Positions 10,584-20,762 of a DNA stretch of 64,000 nucleotides are shown here, in pieces (the stretch's first letter is position 1; each line of letters starts with the position of its first letter). Source of the stretch: Massilia sp. HP4 (GTDB lineage: Bacteria; Pseudomonadota; Gammaproteobacteria; Burkholderiales; Burkholderiaceae_D); contig NZ_STGG01000010.1 of assembly GCF_005222695.1 (NCBI RefSeq), positions 62,001-126,000 on the forward strand. The letters are read 5' to 3'. The position numbers and the translations under genes were made by a program. Under the pieces are notes generated by a model. The model was not told where the DNA came from. It did no database searches and saw only the letters and a program-made list of their open reading frames with translations.

Positions 10584-11315
10584 ATGGATCTTCAGACGAT
10601 GATTGCGGGTTGGGTGAGAGACGCGCGCACCGCCGCCGGCCTCTCGGGCACGGCGCTCGGCGCGCGGCTGGCGCTCGAGCTCGGCACTGAACGCGGCAAT
10701 ACCAAGGCCAATATCTCGCACTGGGAAAACGAAAAGCACAGCCCGAACCTCAAGCAGTTGCTGGCCATTTCCCGGGTCACGGGCAGGAGCTTGCCGCCGG
10801 AAATCCTGGCGCCGATGTCGGGCGCGAACGACTTCCCCCATCCCGCCGGCCTGAGCAATGCGCTGCGGGTGGTGGCGGCCGAGGGCGAAGACGACGGCTT
10901 TATCCAGATCCCGATGGTCAAGCTGCGGCTGTCGGCCGGCATCACCGGCTACCAGGCCGAGCCGGAAAGGCGCGACGGCGGCACGCTCGGCATGCGCCGC
11001 ACCTGGCTCGAGCGCAACCAATACAATCCAACGCACCTGATCGCGATCTACGTCAAGGGCGAGAGCATGGAGCCCTCGCTGTACGCGGGCGACATCGTGG
11101 TCATCAATACGCTCGACACCAAGCTGGTCGACGGCGCCGTGTATGCTTTCAACTACGAGGGCGAAGCCGTGGTCAAGCGCCTGGCGCGCGACGCCGGCCA
11201 GTGGTGGCTCACCTCCGACAATGTCGACCAGCGCAAATACCACCGCAAGCTGTGCCAGGGCGGCGAGTGCATTGTCATCGGTCGCGTGGTGCGCAAGGAA
11301 AGCGACCGCATTTGA
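10584..11315 (+). CDS. LexA/CI-type repressor (HTH plus peptidase S24)
   Basis: 243 residues. The N-terminal half has an Xre-like helix-turn-helix (about 5-70, with SGTALGARLALELG and ANISHWENEKHSP). The C-terminal half is an S24 peptidase with nucleophile Ser161 in GESMEP and general-base Lys198 in VVKRL. An Ala118-Gly119 pair in RLSAGIT sits where LexA and phage CI proteins cut themselves, so RecA-stimulated self-cleavage is predicted. No ribosome binding site precedes the ATG at 10584, so the mRNA may be leaderless, as for lambda cI. It is divergent from the holin-like gene across the operator array and probably controls it. The stop overlaps a TTG start of the next frame. Confidence 0.9.
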   Translation: MDLQTMIAGWVRDARTAAGLSGTALGARLALELGTERGNTKANISHWENEKHSPNLKQLLAISRVTGRSLPPEILAPMSGANDFPHPAGLSNALRVVAAEGEDDGFIQIPMVKLRLSAGITGYQAEPERRDGGTLGMRRTWLERNQYNPTHLIAIYVKGESMEPSLYAGDIVVINTLDTKLVDGAVYAFNYEGEAVVKRLARDAGQWWLTSDNVDQRKYHRKLCQGGECIVIGRVVRKESDRI

Positions 11316-11599
11316 GGCTCACCGGCGGCATCGTCACCGCGCGCGGCATCCGGATCGCGCTCGCGTTCGTCGAGCCCGGCATGCTGCGGGCCGGCGCGGG
11401 CGATGCGCTGCTGGCCCGGCTCGGCTCGTGGTTCCCGCGCCTGCCGATCATGCTGGTTGCGCCCCGGGCGAACCCGGTGCTCGCGTATGCGCAGTTCGAT
11501 ACGCGCGCGCTGCTACCCGAACTCGACCTGGCCGGCATGGTCGAACTGTACATCGACCTCGATCGCCCATCCCCCGACGACACGGCGCCGCCCTTCTAG
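11312..11599 (+). CDS. Small hypothetical protein coupled to the repressor
   Basis: 95 residues if translation begins at the TTG at 11312, which overlaps the repressor stop (TTGA); GGAAAG lies about 11 nt upstream. The frame opens further upstream, but that part is inside the repressor gene. The sequence (ARGIRIALAFVEPGMLRAG ... RLPIMLVAP ... FDTRALLPELDLAGMVELYID) alternates hydrophobic strands and helices like a small soluble fold. I do not recognise a family. The overlap suggests co-translation with the repressor, so it may act with it, but no function is assigned. Confidence 0.55.
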   Translation: MRLTGGIVTARGIRIALAFVEPGMLRAGAGDALLARLGSWFPRLPIMLVAPRANPVLAYAQFDTRALLPELDLAGMVELYIDLDRPSPDDTAPPF

Positions 11600-11609
11600 T
11601 AAAGCGGGC

Positions 11610-12503
11610 TCACGCGCCGAAGGCGCTCCCGGCCCGCTCCAGAATACGCCGCAGCGCCGGATGGTGCACGCGCCGCTCGACCGTCACCGCATAGATCTGC
11701 TCGACGATCGCATCGATCACGCCTACCTGTTCCAATCCGTACTGCGTGCACAGCGCCTCCGCCAGCACCGTCGGCGCCGCCATGAAACCGGCGCCCGCGC
11801 CGGCGAAGGAACCGAGCAAGGCGCCATCGTCGAACTCGCCGACGACGATCGGCCGCAGCCCGTGCGCCTCGAGCCAGGCCTTGAGCTGGCTGTGCAGGGC
11901 TGCGCCGTCGCCCGGCATCAGGAACGGCGCATCCTTCAGGCGTTGCGGGAAAGGGCCGGCCCAGCGCCGGCAGACCTCGGGATGGGCGACCACCGTCACC
12001 GTGCTCGATCCCAGCAGATGGCTGTGGCCGCGCACCGCGCCGCCGGGCGGCAAGCCCTGGTCCGAGATCAAGAGATCGAGCCGGTGCGCGCTCAGGTCTT
12101 CCATCAGGTCGGCGAAGCGCCCTTCCCTGCACACCAGGTGCATGGCCAGGCCGGCGTCGCGCGCTGGCTGCAAGAGGCGAAACGCCATCGTCTTGGCGAT
12201 CACGTCGCACAGGCCGACGCGCAAGGTCTCGGTCTCGGTGAACACGCCGCGCCGCACCGCCTGTTCCAGCTCGTTGCCAAGGCTGAAGATCTGGTCGGCA
12301 TAGCGCAGCACCGTCTTGCCGGCCTCGGTCAATTCCAGCCCGCGGCCCTTCTTGCGCAACAGTTCCTCGCCAAGCTGGTCTTCCAGCACCTGCAACTGGG
12401 TGCTGATTGCCTGCGGAGACACGTGCAATTGCTCCGCAGCGCGGGCCACGCTGCCGACGGTCGCGACGGCGTGAAAGTAATGGAGGTGCTTGTAGTTGAT
12501 CAT
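11610..12503 (-). CDS. LysR-family transcriptional regulator (NhaR-like)
   Basis: 297 residues with an N-terminal winged HTH (about 1-60: INYKHLHYFHAVATVGSVAR and SPQAISTQLQVLEDQLG) and a C-terminal ligand-binding domain with two Rossmann-like lobes. The opening residues closely resemble NhaR, the regulator of Na+/H+ antiporter genes in enterics, but no nhaA is in the window, so the target is unknown. It is divergent from the TerB-like gene, with 106 nt between the starts where a LysR site would be expected. It converges on the small protein gene, 10 nt from its stop. Confidence 0.88.
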   Translation of the reverse strand: MINYKHLHYFHAVATVGSVARAAEQLHVSPQAISTQLQVLEDQLGEELLRKKGRGLELTEAGKTVLRYADQIFSLGNELEQAVRRGVFTETETLRVGLCDVIAKTMAFRLLQPARDAGLAMHLVCREGRFADLMEDLSAHRLDLLISDQGLPPGGAVRGHSHLLGSSTVTVVAHPEVCRRWAGPFPQRLKDAPFLMPGDGAALHSQLKAWLEAHGLRPIVVGEFDDGALLGSFAGAGAGFMAAPTVLAEALCTQYGLEQVGVIDAIVEQIYAVTVERRVHHPALRRILERAGSAFGA

Positions 12504-12609
12504 GCAATACCACCAGAAAATGGGATGATTCCTAAAGATTATTCGATTTTACTTTCGAATTCCAGCGCCGTATATTGGTGGCTCACCGTTCTTGATAAGC
12601 GAGGAAGCA

Positions 12610-13020
12610 ATGAGAAGTTACCCCACCAACAGCCCGAAAGCCATGTGCCGCCTGCTGGCGCTGGCCATGATTGTCGACGGCCGCATCGCGCCGCAGGAAC
12701 TGAAAAGCCTGCACCGCAGCGGCGTGCTCGGGGCGCTGCGGGTGAGCGAGGACACCTTCGACGACACGGCAGGCGAACTGACCCAGGACTTGCTGGCGTC
12801 CAGCACCGACCGCGATGCCGGCATGGTCGAGATCCAACCAGCGACGATCGACCGCCTGCTGCAGGAAGTGCACGACCCGGCGCTGCGCGCCACCGTCCTG
12901 AAAGGCATGCTGGAAATCGTGCGCGCCGACAGCGTGATCGACCACCGCGAGCGCAGGCTGCTGCGCCGTGCGATGCATGCCTGGGCTGACGCGCCTGCCG
13001 AAGCGGGCAGCGCAATGTAA
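12610..13020 (+). CDS. TerB-like (tellurite resistance TerB/DjlA domain) protein
   Basis: 136 residues from the ATG at 12610, chosen because GAGGAAG sits just upstream; a longer frame from 12592 lacks a site. The sequence shows the paired-helix acidic pattern of TerB-like domains: LALAMIVDGRIAPQELKSL near the start and a second copy-like EIVRADSVIDHRERRLLRRA near the end. TerB domains bind divalent metal ions and occur in stress-response proteins. No other ter genes are nearby, so involvement in tellurite resistance is not implied. A GC-rich hairpin follows the stop. Confidence 0.72.
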   Translation: MRSYPTNSPKAMCRLLALAMIVDGRIAPQELKSLHRSGVLGALRVSEDTFDDTAGELTQDLLASSTDRDAGMVEIQPATIDRLLQEVHDPALRATVLKGMLEIVRADSVIDHRERRLLRRAMHAWADAPAEAGSAM

Positions 13021-13026
13021 GGGCAC

Positions 13027-13052
13027 GGGGCGGGCAGCATGCCGCCCGCCCC
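13027..13052 (+). terminator. GC-rich hairpin after the TerB-like gene
   Basis: GGGGCGGGC and GCCCGCCCC form a perfect 9-bp stem around an 8-nt loop, 6 nt after the stop. It is followed by a C/T-rich run rather than pure T, so it is a probable but not classic terminator. Confidence 0.5.
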
Positions 13053-13205
13053 CCTCCCCCTTCGCGGCCATTGCAGCGCCTGGACGTGCATACTTTGAAA
13101 GACATGCTTGCAATTGAAGCGTCGCCGTTACAAAGCGACACCAATTCAACATATTGCCGCCGTAACCCAGCCATACAATGAAGACCTCACATCGCGAGGT
13201 CCATC

Positions 13206-14252
13206 ATGTCGAATGACTACTCCACCCGGGATTACCGCCTGACGCCGTCCGAGATGGACTGGGCCTGGCAACTCGACCTGCGGCCGGTCCACGATCCGGA
13301 CCTCGGCCAGTACTACGGCCGCACCGCACACTACGCGACCTACGATCCCTATGCGGGCCAGGACGATATCTTCGTCTTCCACGCCACCCGGGGCATGGCC
13401 TACACGATCCAGAGCGGCAGCTACTTCGATCCCCTCGACCTGCGCATCTACGACGACGACGGTCGCGAAATCGCCAGCGACGACGGCAGCGGCGCCTACG
13501 GCTACGATTACGCCGCCTTCGTTGCCCCCTACACCGGCTGGTACTATATCGACGCATCGTGGAGCCAGGATTACTACGGTAGCTACGCCAGCCTGAACGT
13601 GTACGAAGACCGGATTCCCGCCTACCCGCCGACCAATACCATCGTCGGCACCGGCGGCCACGACATGCTGTACGGCACGCGCTCGGACGACGTCGTCGAC
13701 GGCGGCGCCGGTGTCGACACCTTCGTGCTGGAGGGCTATCGCGATGAGTACGGGGTCAGCGTGCGTGGCGGCACGATCACCGTCACCGACCTGCTGGGCC
13801 TGGACGGCATCGACACCCTGCGCAACGTCGAGCGGCTTTCCTTCGAGGACGGCGTTTATATCTCCTACGAGACTACGGGCTTTGCCGCGGAGGCTTACCG
13901 CCTGTACCAGGCCGCCTTCGACCGCACCCCTGACAAGGTCGGCCTCGGATTCTGGATCGGCAAGATGGGAGAAGGATTGAGCCTGCACGCCGCGGCGGAC
14001 GCGTTTGCCGGCTCGGCCGAGTTCAAGAAGCTGTACGGTCACGCCGCCAGCAACGCCGACATCATCACCGCGATCTATGCGAACGTGCTCGACCGCGCGC
14101 CGGATGCGGGTGGCTTTGCGCACTGGAAAAATGCCCTGGACAGCAAGACACTGGATGTGGCCGACCTGCTGGTGGCGTTCAGCGAAAGCACGGAGAACCA
14201 GCTCAAGGTCATCGGCTCGCTGGAGGCAGGCTATGAGTTCATCATCAGTTGA
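13206..14252 (+). CDS. Secreted RTX-type protein with DUF4214 domain
   Basis: 348 residues, Asp/Gly/Tyr-rich, no Cys, no N-terminal signal peptide. About 30-140 resembles a pre-peptidase C-terminal (PPC) beta-sandwich (IFVFHATRGMAYTIQSG, LDLRIYDDDG). About 150-185 holds hemolysin-type Ca2+-binding repeats (GTGGHDMLYG, DDVVDGGAGVDTF), and 230-340 a DUF4214 domain with two FDRTPDKVGLGFW/LDRAPDAGGFAHW repeats. RTX proteins of this kind leave the cell by type I secretion using a C-terminal signal. No ABC/HlyD/TolC genes are near. GAGG lies 7 nt before the ATG. Function after secretion is unknown; adhesion or surface-layer roles are usual for the class. Confidence 0.82.
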   Translation: MSNDYSTRDYRLTPSEMDWAWQLDLRPVHDPDLGQYYGRTAHYATYDPYAGQDDIFVFHATRGMAYTIQSGSYFDPLDLRIYDDDGREIASDDGSGAYGYDYAAFVAPYTGWYYIDASWSQDYYGSYASLNVYEDRIPAYPPTNTIVGTGGHDMLYGTRSDDVVDGGAGVDTFVLEGYRDEYGVSVRGGTITVTDLLGLDGIDTLRNVERLSFEDGVYISYETTGFAAEAYRLYQAAFDRTPDKVGLGFWIGKMGEGLSLHAAADAFAGSAEFKKLYGHAASNADIITAIYANVLDRAPDAGGFAHWKNALDSKTLDVADLLVAFSESTENQLKVIGSLEAGYEFIIS

Positions 14253-14272
14253 GCGGGAATGACAACAGGAAG

Positions 14273-14349
14273 TGGCCCGCCCTACACGAATCGAACGTGT
14301 GACCCACAGCTTAGAAGGCTGTTGCTCTATCCAACTGAGCTAAGGGCGG
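14273..14349 (-). tRNA. tRNA-Arg (anticodon TCT)
   Basis: On the minus strand the 77 nt fold as a tRNA: acceptor arms CCGCCCT/AGGGCGG, D-stem TAGCTC, anticodon loop CTTCTAA with anticodon TCT, T-arm ACACGTTCGATTCGTGT, and an encoded CCA end. TCT reads AGA/AGG arginine codons. Confidence 0.97.
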
Positions 14350-14498
14350 TCCTGGAAGAGGCGCTACTATAAACCGCAAGTCACGATGCTTGCAATATGG
14401 CCGGGCAGTAACCCAAACCACGATAGCGACGCTGAAAACAAAACAGGCCGACCAAAACAAAACAGGCCGTCTAGGACGGCCTGCCTTGATGAATCTCT

Positions 14499-14575
14499 TG
14501 GTCGGAGTACAAGGATTCGAACCTTGGACCCCCTGGTCCCAAACCAGGTGCGCTACCGGGCTGCGCTACACTCCG
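14499..14575 (-). tRNA. tRNA-Pro (anticodon TGG)
   Basis: On the minus strand the 77 nt begin CGGAGTG and end TACTCCG-A-CCA. The anticodon loop TTTGGGA holds anticodon TGG, and the T-loop is GTTCGAATCC. It lies between tRNA-Arg and glmM and may be co-transcribed from the glmM side. Confidence 0.97.
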
Positions 14576-14646
14576 CCGTGTGAGAGGTATTATAAGCGAT
14601 GGCGGCGCGAAGTGCCAGCCCCCGCTGACATCTTGATGGCAACTCT

Positions 14647-15987
14647 TTACGCCGCCAGCTTGTCCGCGATGCGGCGCGCCATGCTGTCGGCCACCGCCGC
14701 CTCTTTCGCCTCGACCATCACGCGGATCAGGGGTTCGGTGCCGGAAGCGCGGATCAGCACGCGGCCATTGTCGCCCAGCTCGCGCTCGACGGCTTCCTTC
14801 TCGGCCACCAGCGCCTGGTCCGTGGTCCAGTCGAAGCCCGGCGTGACTTTCTTGTTGATCAGGGTCTGCGGGAACAGCTGCAGCTCGCTGCAGCATTCCG
14901 CCAGCGACTTATTGCCGCGCACCAGGGCCGACAGCACTTGCAGCGCCGAGACGATGCCGTCGCCGGTGCTGTGCTTGTCCAGCGCCAGCAGGTGGCCCGA
15001 ACCTTCGCCGCCGAACAGCCAGCCGCGCTCTTTCATGACCTCGAGCACATAGCGGTCGCCGACCTTGGCGCGCGCAAAACCGATGCCCATCTGCTTGAAC
15101 GCTACTTCAAGCGCCATATTCGTCATCAGGGTGCCGACGGCGCCCGCTACCGGGCCGGTGCTCATGCGGTCGCGCACCATCACATACAGCAACTCGTCGC
15201 CGTTGTAGACGCGGCCATTGGCGTCGACCATGATCAGGCGGTCGGCGTCGCCATCGAGCGCAATGCCGAGGTCGGCCTTGTTGGCCACCACCGCCTCGGA
15301 CAAGGCCTTGGGCGCGGTGGCGCCGAAGCCGGCATTGATATTGAAGCCGTCCGGCTGGGCGCCGATCGAGATGACTTCGGCGCCGAGCTCGTGGAACACG
15401 TGCGGCGCGATGTTGTAGGCGGCGCCGTGGGCGCTGTCGACCACGATCTTCAGGCCACGCAGGTCGAGCTCGTTCGGGAAGGTGCCCTTGCAGAATTCGA
15501 TATAGCGGCCCTGGGCGTCGCGCAGGCGTGTCGCCCGGCCCAACTTGTCGGACGAGACGCAGCCCATCGGCTGGTCGATCGCTTCTTCGATTTCGAGTTC
15601 GACGGAATCCGGCAACTTGGTGCCGTGTTCCGAGAAGAACTTGATGCCGTTATCCTGGAAGGGATTGTGCGAGGCCGAGATCACCACGCCGGCCTGCAGG
15701 CGCAGCGCGCGGGTCAGGTAGGCGATGGCCGGGGTCGGCATCGGGCCGGCCAGCATCGAATCGACGCCGGCGGCCGACAGGCCCGCCTCGAGCGCGGCCT
15801 CGAGCATATAGCCCGAGATGCGGGTGTCCTTGCCGATCAGCACGACCGGGCGGCCGCTGCTCGACTTGCGGCCCTTGGCCAGGACGGTGCCGGCCGCGTA
15901 GCCGAGACGCATCACGAATTCAGGCGTAATTGGCGCCACGCCCACCAGGCCACGCACGCCGTCGGTGCCGAAATATTTCCGTGCCAT
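14647..15987 (-). CDS. glmM: Phosphoglucosamine mutase GlmM
   Basis: 446 residues, the normal length for GlmM, which converts glucosamine-6-phosphate to glucosamine-1-phosphate for UDP-GlcNAc, peptidoglycan and LPS synthesis in the cytoplasm. Visible signatures are FGTDGVRG at the start, the catalytic phospho-Ser in ISASHNPF (Ser106), the metal loop LDGDADR, the sugar-binding GGEGSGH and the phosphate-binding [12 protein letters not shown] near the end. AGAGAAC upstream of the ATG serves as ribosome binding site. It follows folP on the same strand with a 31-nt gap, the usual ftsH-folP-glmM order of Proteobacteria. Confidence 0.98.
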   Translation of the reverse strand: MARKYFGTDGVRGLVGVAPITPEFVMRLGYAAGTVLAKGRKSSSGRPVVLIGKDTRISGYMLEAALEAGLSAAGVDSMLAGPMPTPAIAYLTRALRLQAGVVISASHNPFQDNGIKFFSEHGTKLPDSVELEIEEAIDQPMGCVSSDKLGRATRLRDAQGRYIEFCKGTFPNELDLRGLKIVVDSAHGAAYNIAPHVFHELGAEVISIGAQPDGFNINAGFGATAPKALSEAVVANKADLGIALDGDADRLIMVDANGRVYNGDELLYVMVRDRMSTGPVAGAVGTLMTNMALEVAFKQMGIGFARAKVGDRYVLEVMKERGWLFGGEGSGHLLALDKHSTGDGIVSALQVLSALVRGNKSLAECCSELQLFPQTLINKKVTPGFDWTTDQALVAEKEAVERELGDNGRVLIRASGTEPLIRVMVEAKEAAVADSMARRIADKLAA

Positions 15988-16018
15988 CTAGTTCTCTTTT
16001 CTCTGGTTGAAACGATTT

Positions 16019-16879
16019 TTATGCGACCGAGGATGGATGCATCGCGGCATGCCACACCTTGAGGGCGTCGACGGTCTCTGCCACATCATGCACACGCACG
16101 ATTCTAGCGCCATGCGCTACCGCAGCCAATGCCGCGCCGATGCTGCCGACCACGCGCTGCTCGACCGGGCGTCCGGTCACGGCGCCGATCATCGACTTGC
16201 GCGACATGCCGGCCAGCACCGGCAAGCCGAGCTCGTCGCGCATGCGCTGCAGTCCGCCCAGCAAGGCATAGTTATGCTCCACGGTCTTGCCGAAGCCGAA
16301 GCCGGGGTCGACACAGATGCGCTCGCGCTCGACGCCGGCAGCCGTCATCGCATCGACTCGCTCGCGCAAGAAGCCGATCACCTCCCCCACCACGTCGTCG
16401 TACCGCGGCGCCTGCTGCATGGTTTCGGGCGTGGCCTGCATGTGCATGACGCACAGGCCGCAATCGCTGTCCAGCACCGCCTCGATGGCGCCCGGCGCGC
16501 GAAAGGCATTAATGTCATTGATCATGTCGGCGCCGGCGATCAGGGCCTCGCGCATGACTTGCGGCTTGCAGGTGTCGACCGACAGTGCGACGTCGAGCGT
16601 GCGCAGCGCATACAGGGTTGGCATCACGCGCCGCAGTTCTTCGTCGGGCGGCACGCTGGGCGAGCCGGGACGGGTCGATTCGCCGCCGATGTCGATCATC
16701 GCGGCGCCGTCCCGGATCATGGCCTCGGCATGGGTCAGCGCGAATTCGAGGCCCTGGTAACGGCCGCCATCGGAAAAGGAATCGGGGGTGATGTTGAGGA
16801 TGCCCATCACCACCGGATACAGGGATTCCGGCCCCTCCAGCGCAAAGCTGAAGTGGCCGCATTGCAGTTTCTTGGTCAT
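16019..16879 (-). CDS. folP: Dihydropteroate synthase FolP
   Basis: 286 residues from the ATG at 16879. The enzyme condenses p-aminobenzoate with dihydropterin pyrophosphate in folate synthesis and is the sulfonamide target. Seen are GILNITPDSFSDGG, IDIGGESTRPG, DPGFGFGKT and the substrate loop GMSRKSMIG. The frame stays open to a GTG at 16918, but that codon lies inside the terminator after ftsH, so the shorter start is preferred although its ribosome binding site is weak. It is the first gene of a folP-glmM unit. Confidence 0.97.
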   Translation of the reverse strand: MTKKLQCGHFSFALEGPESLYPVVMGILNITPDSFSDGGRYQGLEFALTHAEAMIRDGAAMIDIGGESTRPGSPSVPPDEELRRVMPTLYALRTLDVALSVDTCKPQVMREALIAGADMINDINAFRAPGAIEAVLDSDCGLCVMHMQATPETMQQAPRYDDVVGEVIGFLRERVDAMTAAGVERERICVDPGFGFGKTVEHNYALLGGLQRMRDELGLPVLAGMSRKSMIGAVTGRPVEQRVVGSIGAALAAVAHGARIVRVHDVAETVDALKVWHAAMHPSSVA

Positions 16880-16907
16880 AAGGAAGATGGTACGAGCTAA
16901 GGCAAAC

Positions 16908-16934
16908 AAAAAAGGCACCCTGACGGGTGCCTTT
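16908..16934 (-). terminator. Rho-independent terminator after ftsH
   Basis: On the minus strand AAAGGCACCC-GTCA-GGGTGCCTTTTTT forms a 10-bp stem with a 4-nt loop and a run of six T. It lies 17 nt after the ftsH stop and separates ftsH from folP, so folP-glmM probably has its own promoter or relies on read-through. Confidence 0.88.
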
Positions 16935-16950
16935 GATGGTCGGGACAGCG

Positions 16951-18834
<1,884 letters not shown>

Positions 18835-19062
18835 GAGCACTCCTCCGATGCAACAGCATCTTTACCGATTTCAGTATTCCGATTTTACCTGCAATAAGCC
18901 GACACCGCCACGCAGCACCGGCAACATTGATGAAATACTATGTTTTACCCTCCTACAGACAGACAGCATGCACGCTATGCACGCAGCATCTGAAGGATCA
19001 CGCGGCTGATGTATGGCCGCGCACGGGGATTTCAAGGGGCAATTCTCCCCGGATTGCAAGTT

Positions 19063-19710
19063 TTAAGCAGCCGGATTCTTCAGGCCCCGGCCCAACAGGA
19101 AAATCTCGGACGACTTATCGCGGCTTGCTTTCGGCTTGACCTGTTTCACCGTTTTGAATTCGGTCCGGAATTTCTCCAGGATCTGGGTGAAACCCATGTC
19201 TTTAAAACACTTTACCAGCAGAGCGCCCTCGGGCTTCAGGTGAACTTGTGAAAATTCGATCGCCAGATCGATCAGATGTTCCATGCGCGCCGCATCGGCA
19301 TGGCTGATGCCGGACAAATTGGGCGCCATATCAGACAGCACGACATCGACCTTGCGGCCGGACAGCAGGTCGTCGAGCTGGGACAAGACCTCTTCTTCGC
19401 GGAAGTCGCCCTGGATGGTTTGCACATCTGCGACAGGCTCCATCGGCAGGATGTCCAGGCCGATGATGGTGCCGTTGATGCCGCCGCCATCCTTGCCCGC
19501 CAGCTTGCGCCGGGTGTACTGGGCCCAGCTGCCTGGCGTACAACCGAGGTCGACAATCGTCTGGCCAGACTTGATGAGCTTTTCCGCTTCGTCGATTTCC
19601 TTGAGCTTGTAGGCAGCGCGAGCGCGATAACCCTCTTTCTGTGCAAGTTTGACGTACGGGTCGTTAATGTGGTCGTGCAACCAGTTTTTGTTTAATTTGT
19701 TCTTGGCCAT
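19063..19710 (-). CDS. rlmE: 23S rRNA 2'-O-methyltransferase RlmE (FtsJ/RrmJ)
   Basis: 215 residues, family length. RlmE methylates the 2'-OH of U2552 in the A-loop of 23S rRNA. The SAM motif [10 protein letters not shown] is present, and the K-D-K-E catalytic residues are visible as Lys35 (AAYKLKE), Asp in LSDMAPN, Lys in LLVKCF and Glu in SSEIFLL. It sits upstream of ftsH as in E. coli, with a 228-nt gap, and is divergent from yhbY with only 44 nt between starts, so their promoters must overlap. Confidence 0.98.
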   Translation of the reverse strand: MAKNKLNKNWLHDHINDPYVKLAQKEGYRARAAYKLKEIDEAEKLIKSGQTIVDLGCTPGSWAQYTRRKLAGKDGGGINGTIIGLDILPMEPVADVQTIQGDFREEEVLSQLDDLLSGRKVDVVLSDMAPNLSGISHADAARMEHLIDLAIEFSQVHLKPEGALLVKCFKDMGFTQILEKFRTEFKTVKQVKPKASRDKSSEIFLLGRGLKNPAA

Positions 19711-19754
19711 TCGCGTAGAATACTGCTTTTATAGGTACATCAAAAAAAATTGTT

Positions 19755-20225
19755 ATGATCAAACTTACACCGGCCGAGCGCAGCGCCCTGCGCGCAGAAG
19801 CCCACGGGCTCAATCCAGTCGTCATGATCGGCGAAGCCGGACTTACCGAAAACGTGGTCAAGGAAATCGCGGCCAGCCTCGACGCACACGGCCTGATCAA
19901 GGTGCGCGTGTTCGGCGACGACCGCGAAGCGCGCGTTGCCATGTACGACCAGATCGCCACCGACCTCGATGCGGCGCAAGTCCAGCACATCGGCAAGCTG
20001 CTGGTCCTGTACCGCCCCAAGAAAGAAGCGGTCAAGGAACGCAGCGGCAAATCTGGTCCGGGCATGCGCGAAGTCACCATCGTCAAGGCCAGCGCCAGCG
20101 GCACCAAGAAGCCGAGCGTCACCAAGGTCATGTTGAAGGGGAACGAGCGCGTCACCGCCGGCGGCAACATCAAGCGCGCCAAGCCGCGTCAGACCAGTTC
20201 CAAGAAAAATTCGCTGAATAAGTGA
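19755..20225 (+). CDS. yhbY: CRM-domain RNA-binding protein YhbY
   Basis: 156 residues. About 1-95 is the CRM/YhbY domain (LTPAERSALRAEAHGLNPVV, GEAGLTENVVKEI, LIKVRVFGD), which binds pre-50S ribosomal RNA. The remaining 60 residues are a Lys/Ser/Thr-rich basic tail longer than in E. coli YhbY (97 aa) and probably disordered, which may add RNA affinity. No clear ribosome binding site precedes the ATG. It is divergent from rlmE, and a strong bidirectional terminator follows. Confidence 0.93.
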   Translation: MIKLTPAERSALRAEAHGLNPVVMIGEAGLTENVVKEIAASLDAHGLIKVRVFGDDREARVAMYDQIATDLDAAQVQHIGKLLVLYRPKKEAVKERSGKSGPGMREVTIVKASASGTKKPSVTKVMLKGNERVTAGGNIKRAKPRQTSSKKNSLNK

Positions 20226-20236
20226 ACTAAGTGAAC

Positions 20237-20264
20237 AAAAAAACCGGGGCAACCCGGTTTTTTT
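20237..20264. terminator. Bidirectional rho-independent terminator
   Basis: AAAAACCGGG-GCAA-CCCGGTTTTT stem flanked by A- and T-runs. It terminates yhbY on the + strand and the DUF4149/greA unit on the minus strand. Confidence 0.9.
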
Positions 20265-20285
20265 ACGCCGGTATATTCGTCACGC

Positions 20286-20762
20286 TCAACGCAGCCGAAC
20301 GATCAGCCAAGCCCCCAGCAGGCTCTCCACCAGATAGAACAGCTGCGACACGCCGTGCATCACGGCGAACTGCGTCCAGTATTCCGACGCCCTCACCCCG
20401 CCCGGCCCCGCCAGCTCGCGCAACTGCGCCATCGCCGGCTGCAGGCCGACAAAGATCACCAGCGTACAAGCGAGCATCGCCAGCACCAGCAGCTTGAGAA
20501 AACGCCGCCGCGGCGGCGCCAGGTCGGTCGACACCCTCAACAGCACCAGCAGCACGACAGCACAGGCAATCGACAACCATGCCTGGCGCGTCAGCAGCAC
20601 TGCCACCAGGTCGCCGGCCTGCACGCTGCCCAGGACGCCGAACGCCGCCGGCGCCGCGATATAACCGAGCGCCCACAGGGTGCCGGCCCACAGCGCAGCC
20701 ACCAGCAGCCGCGCCGCAGGCAAGCGCCCGGCCCCCATGCCGCCAGCTGCCGCGCTCTCCAT
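20286..20762 (-). CDS. DUF4149 membrane protein
   Basis: 158 residues with four predicted membrane helices (LLVAALWAGTLWALGYIAAP; LSIACAVVLLVLL; LLVLAMLACTLVIFVGL; a C-terminal helix around LFYLVESLLGAWLIV). The pattern matches DUF4149, a family of unknown function common next to greA in Betaproteobacteria. Its start shares one base with the greA stop (TGATG), so it is translated with greA. No catalytic residues can be pointed out. Confidence 0.85.
   Translation of the reverse strand: MESAAAGGMGAGRLPAARLLVAALWAGTLWALGYIAAPAAFGVLGSVQAGDLVAVLLTRQAWLSIACAVVLLVLLRVSTDLAPPRRRFLKLLVLAMLACTLVIFVGLQPAMAQLRELAGPGGVRASEYWTQFAVMHGVSQLFYLVESLLGAWLIVRLR

Noticed and set aside
11596..12513. 305-codon minus-strand frame overlapping the LysR gene
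   Set aside because: Different frame from the clear LysR protein, Arg-rich noise.
16880..16918. Longer FolP with 13 extra N-terminal residues from a GTG
   Set aside because: The GTG lies in the stem and T-run of the ftsH terminator; the added residues do not match the family.
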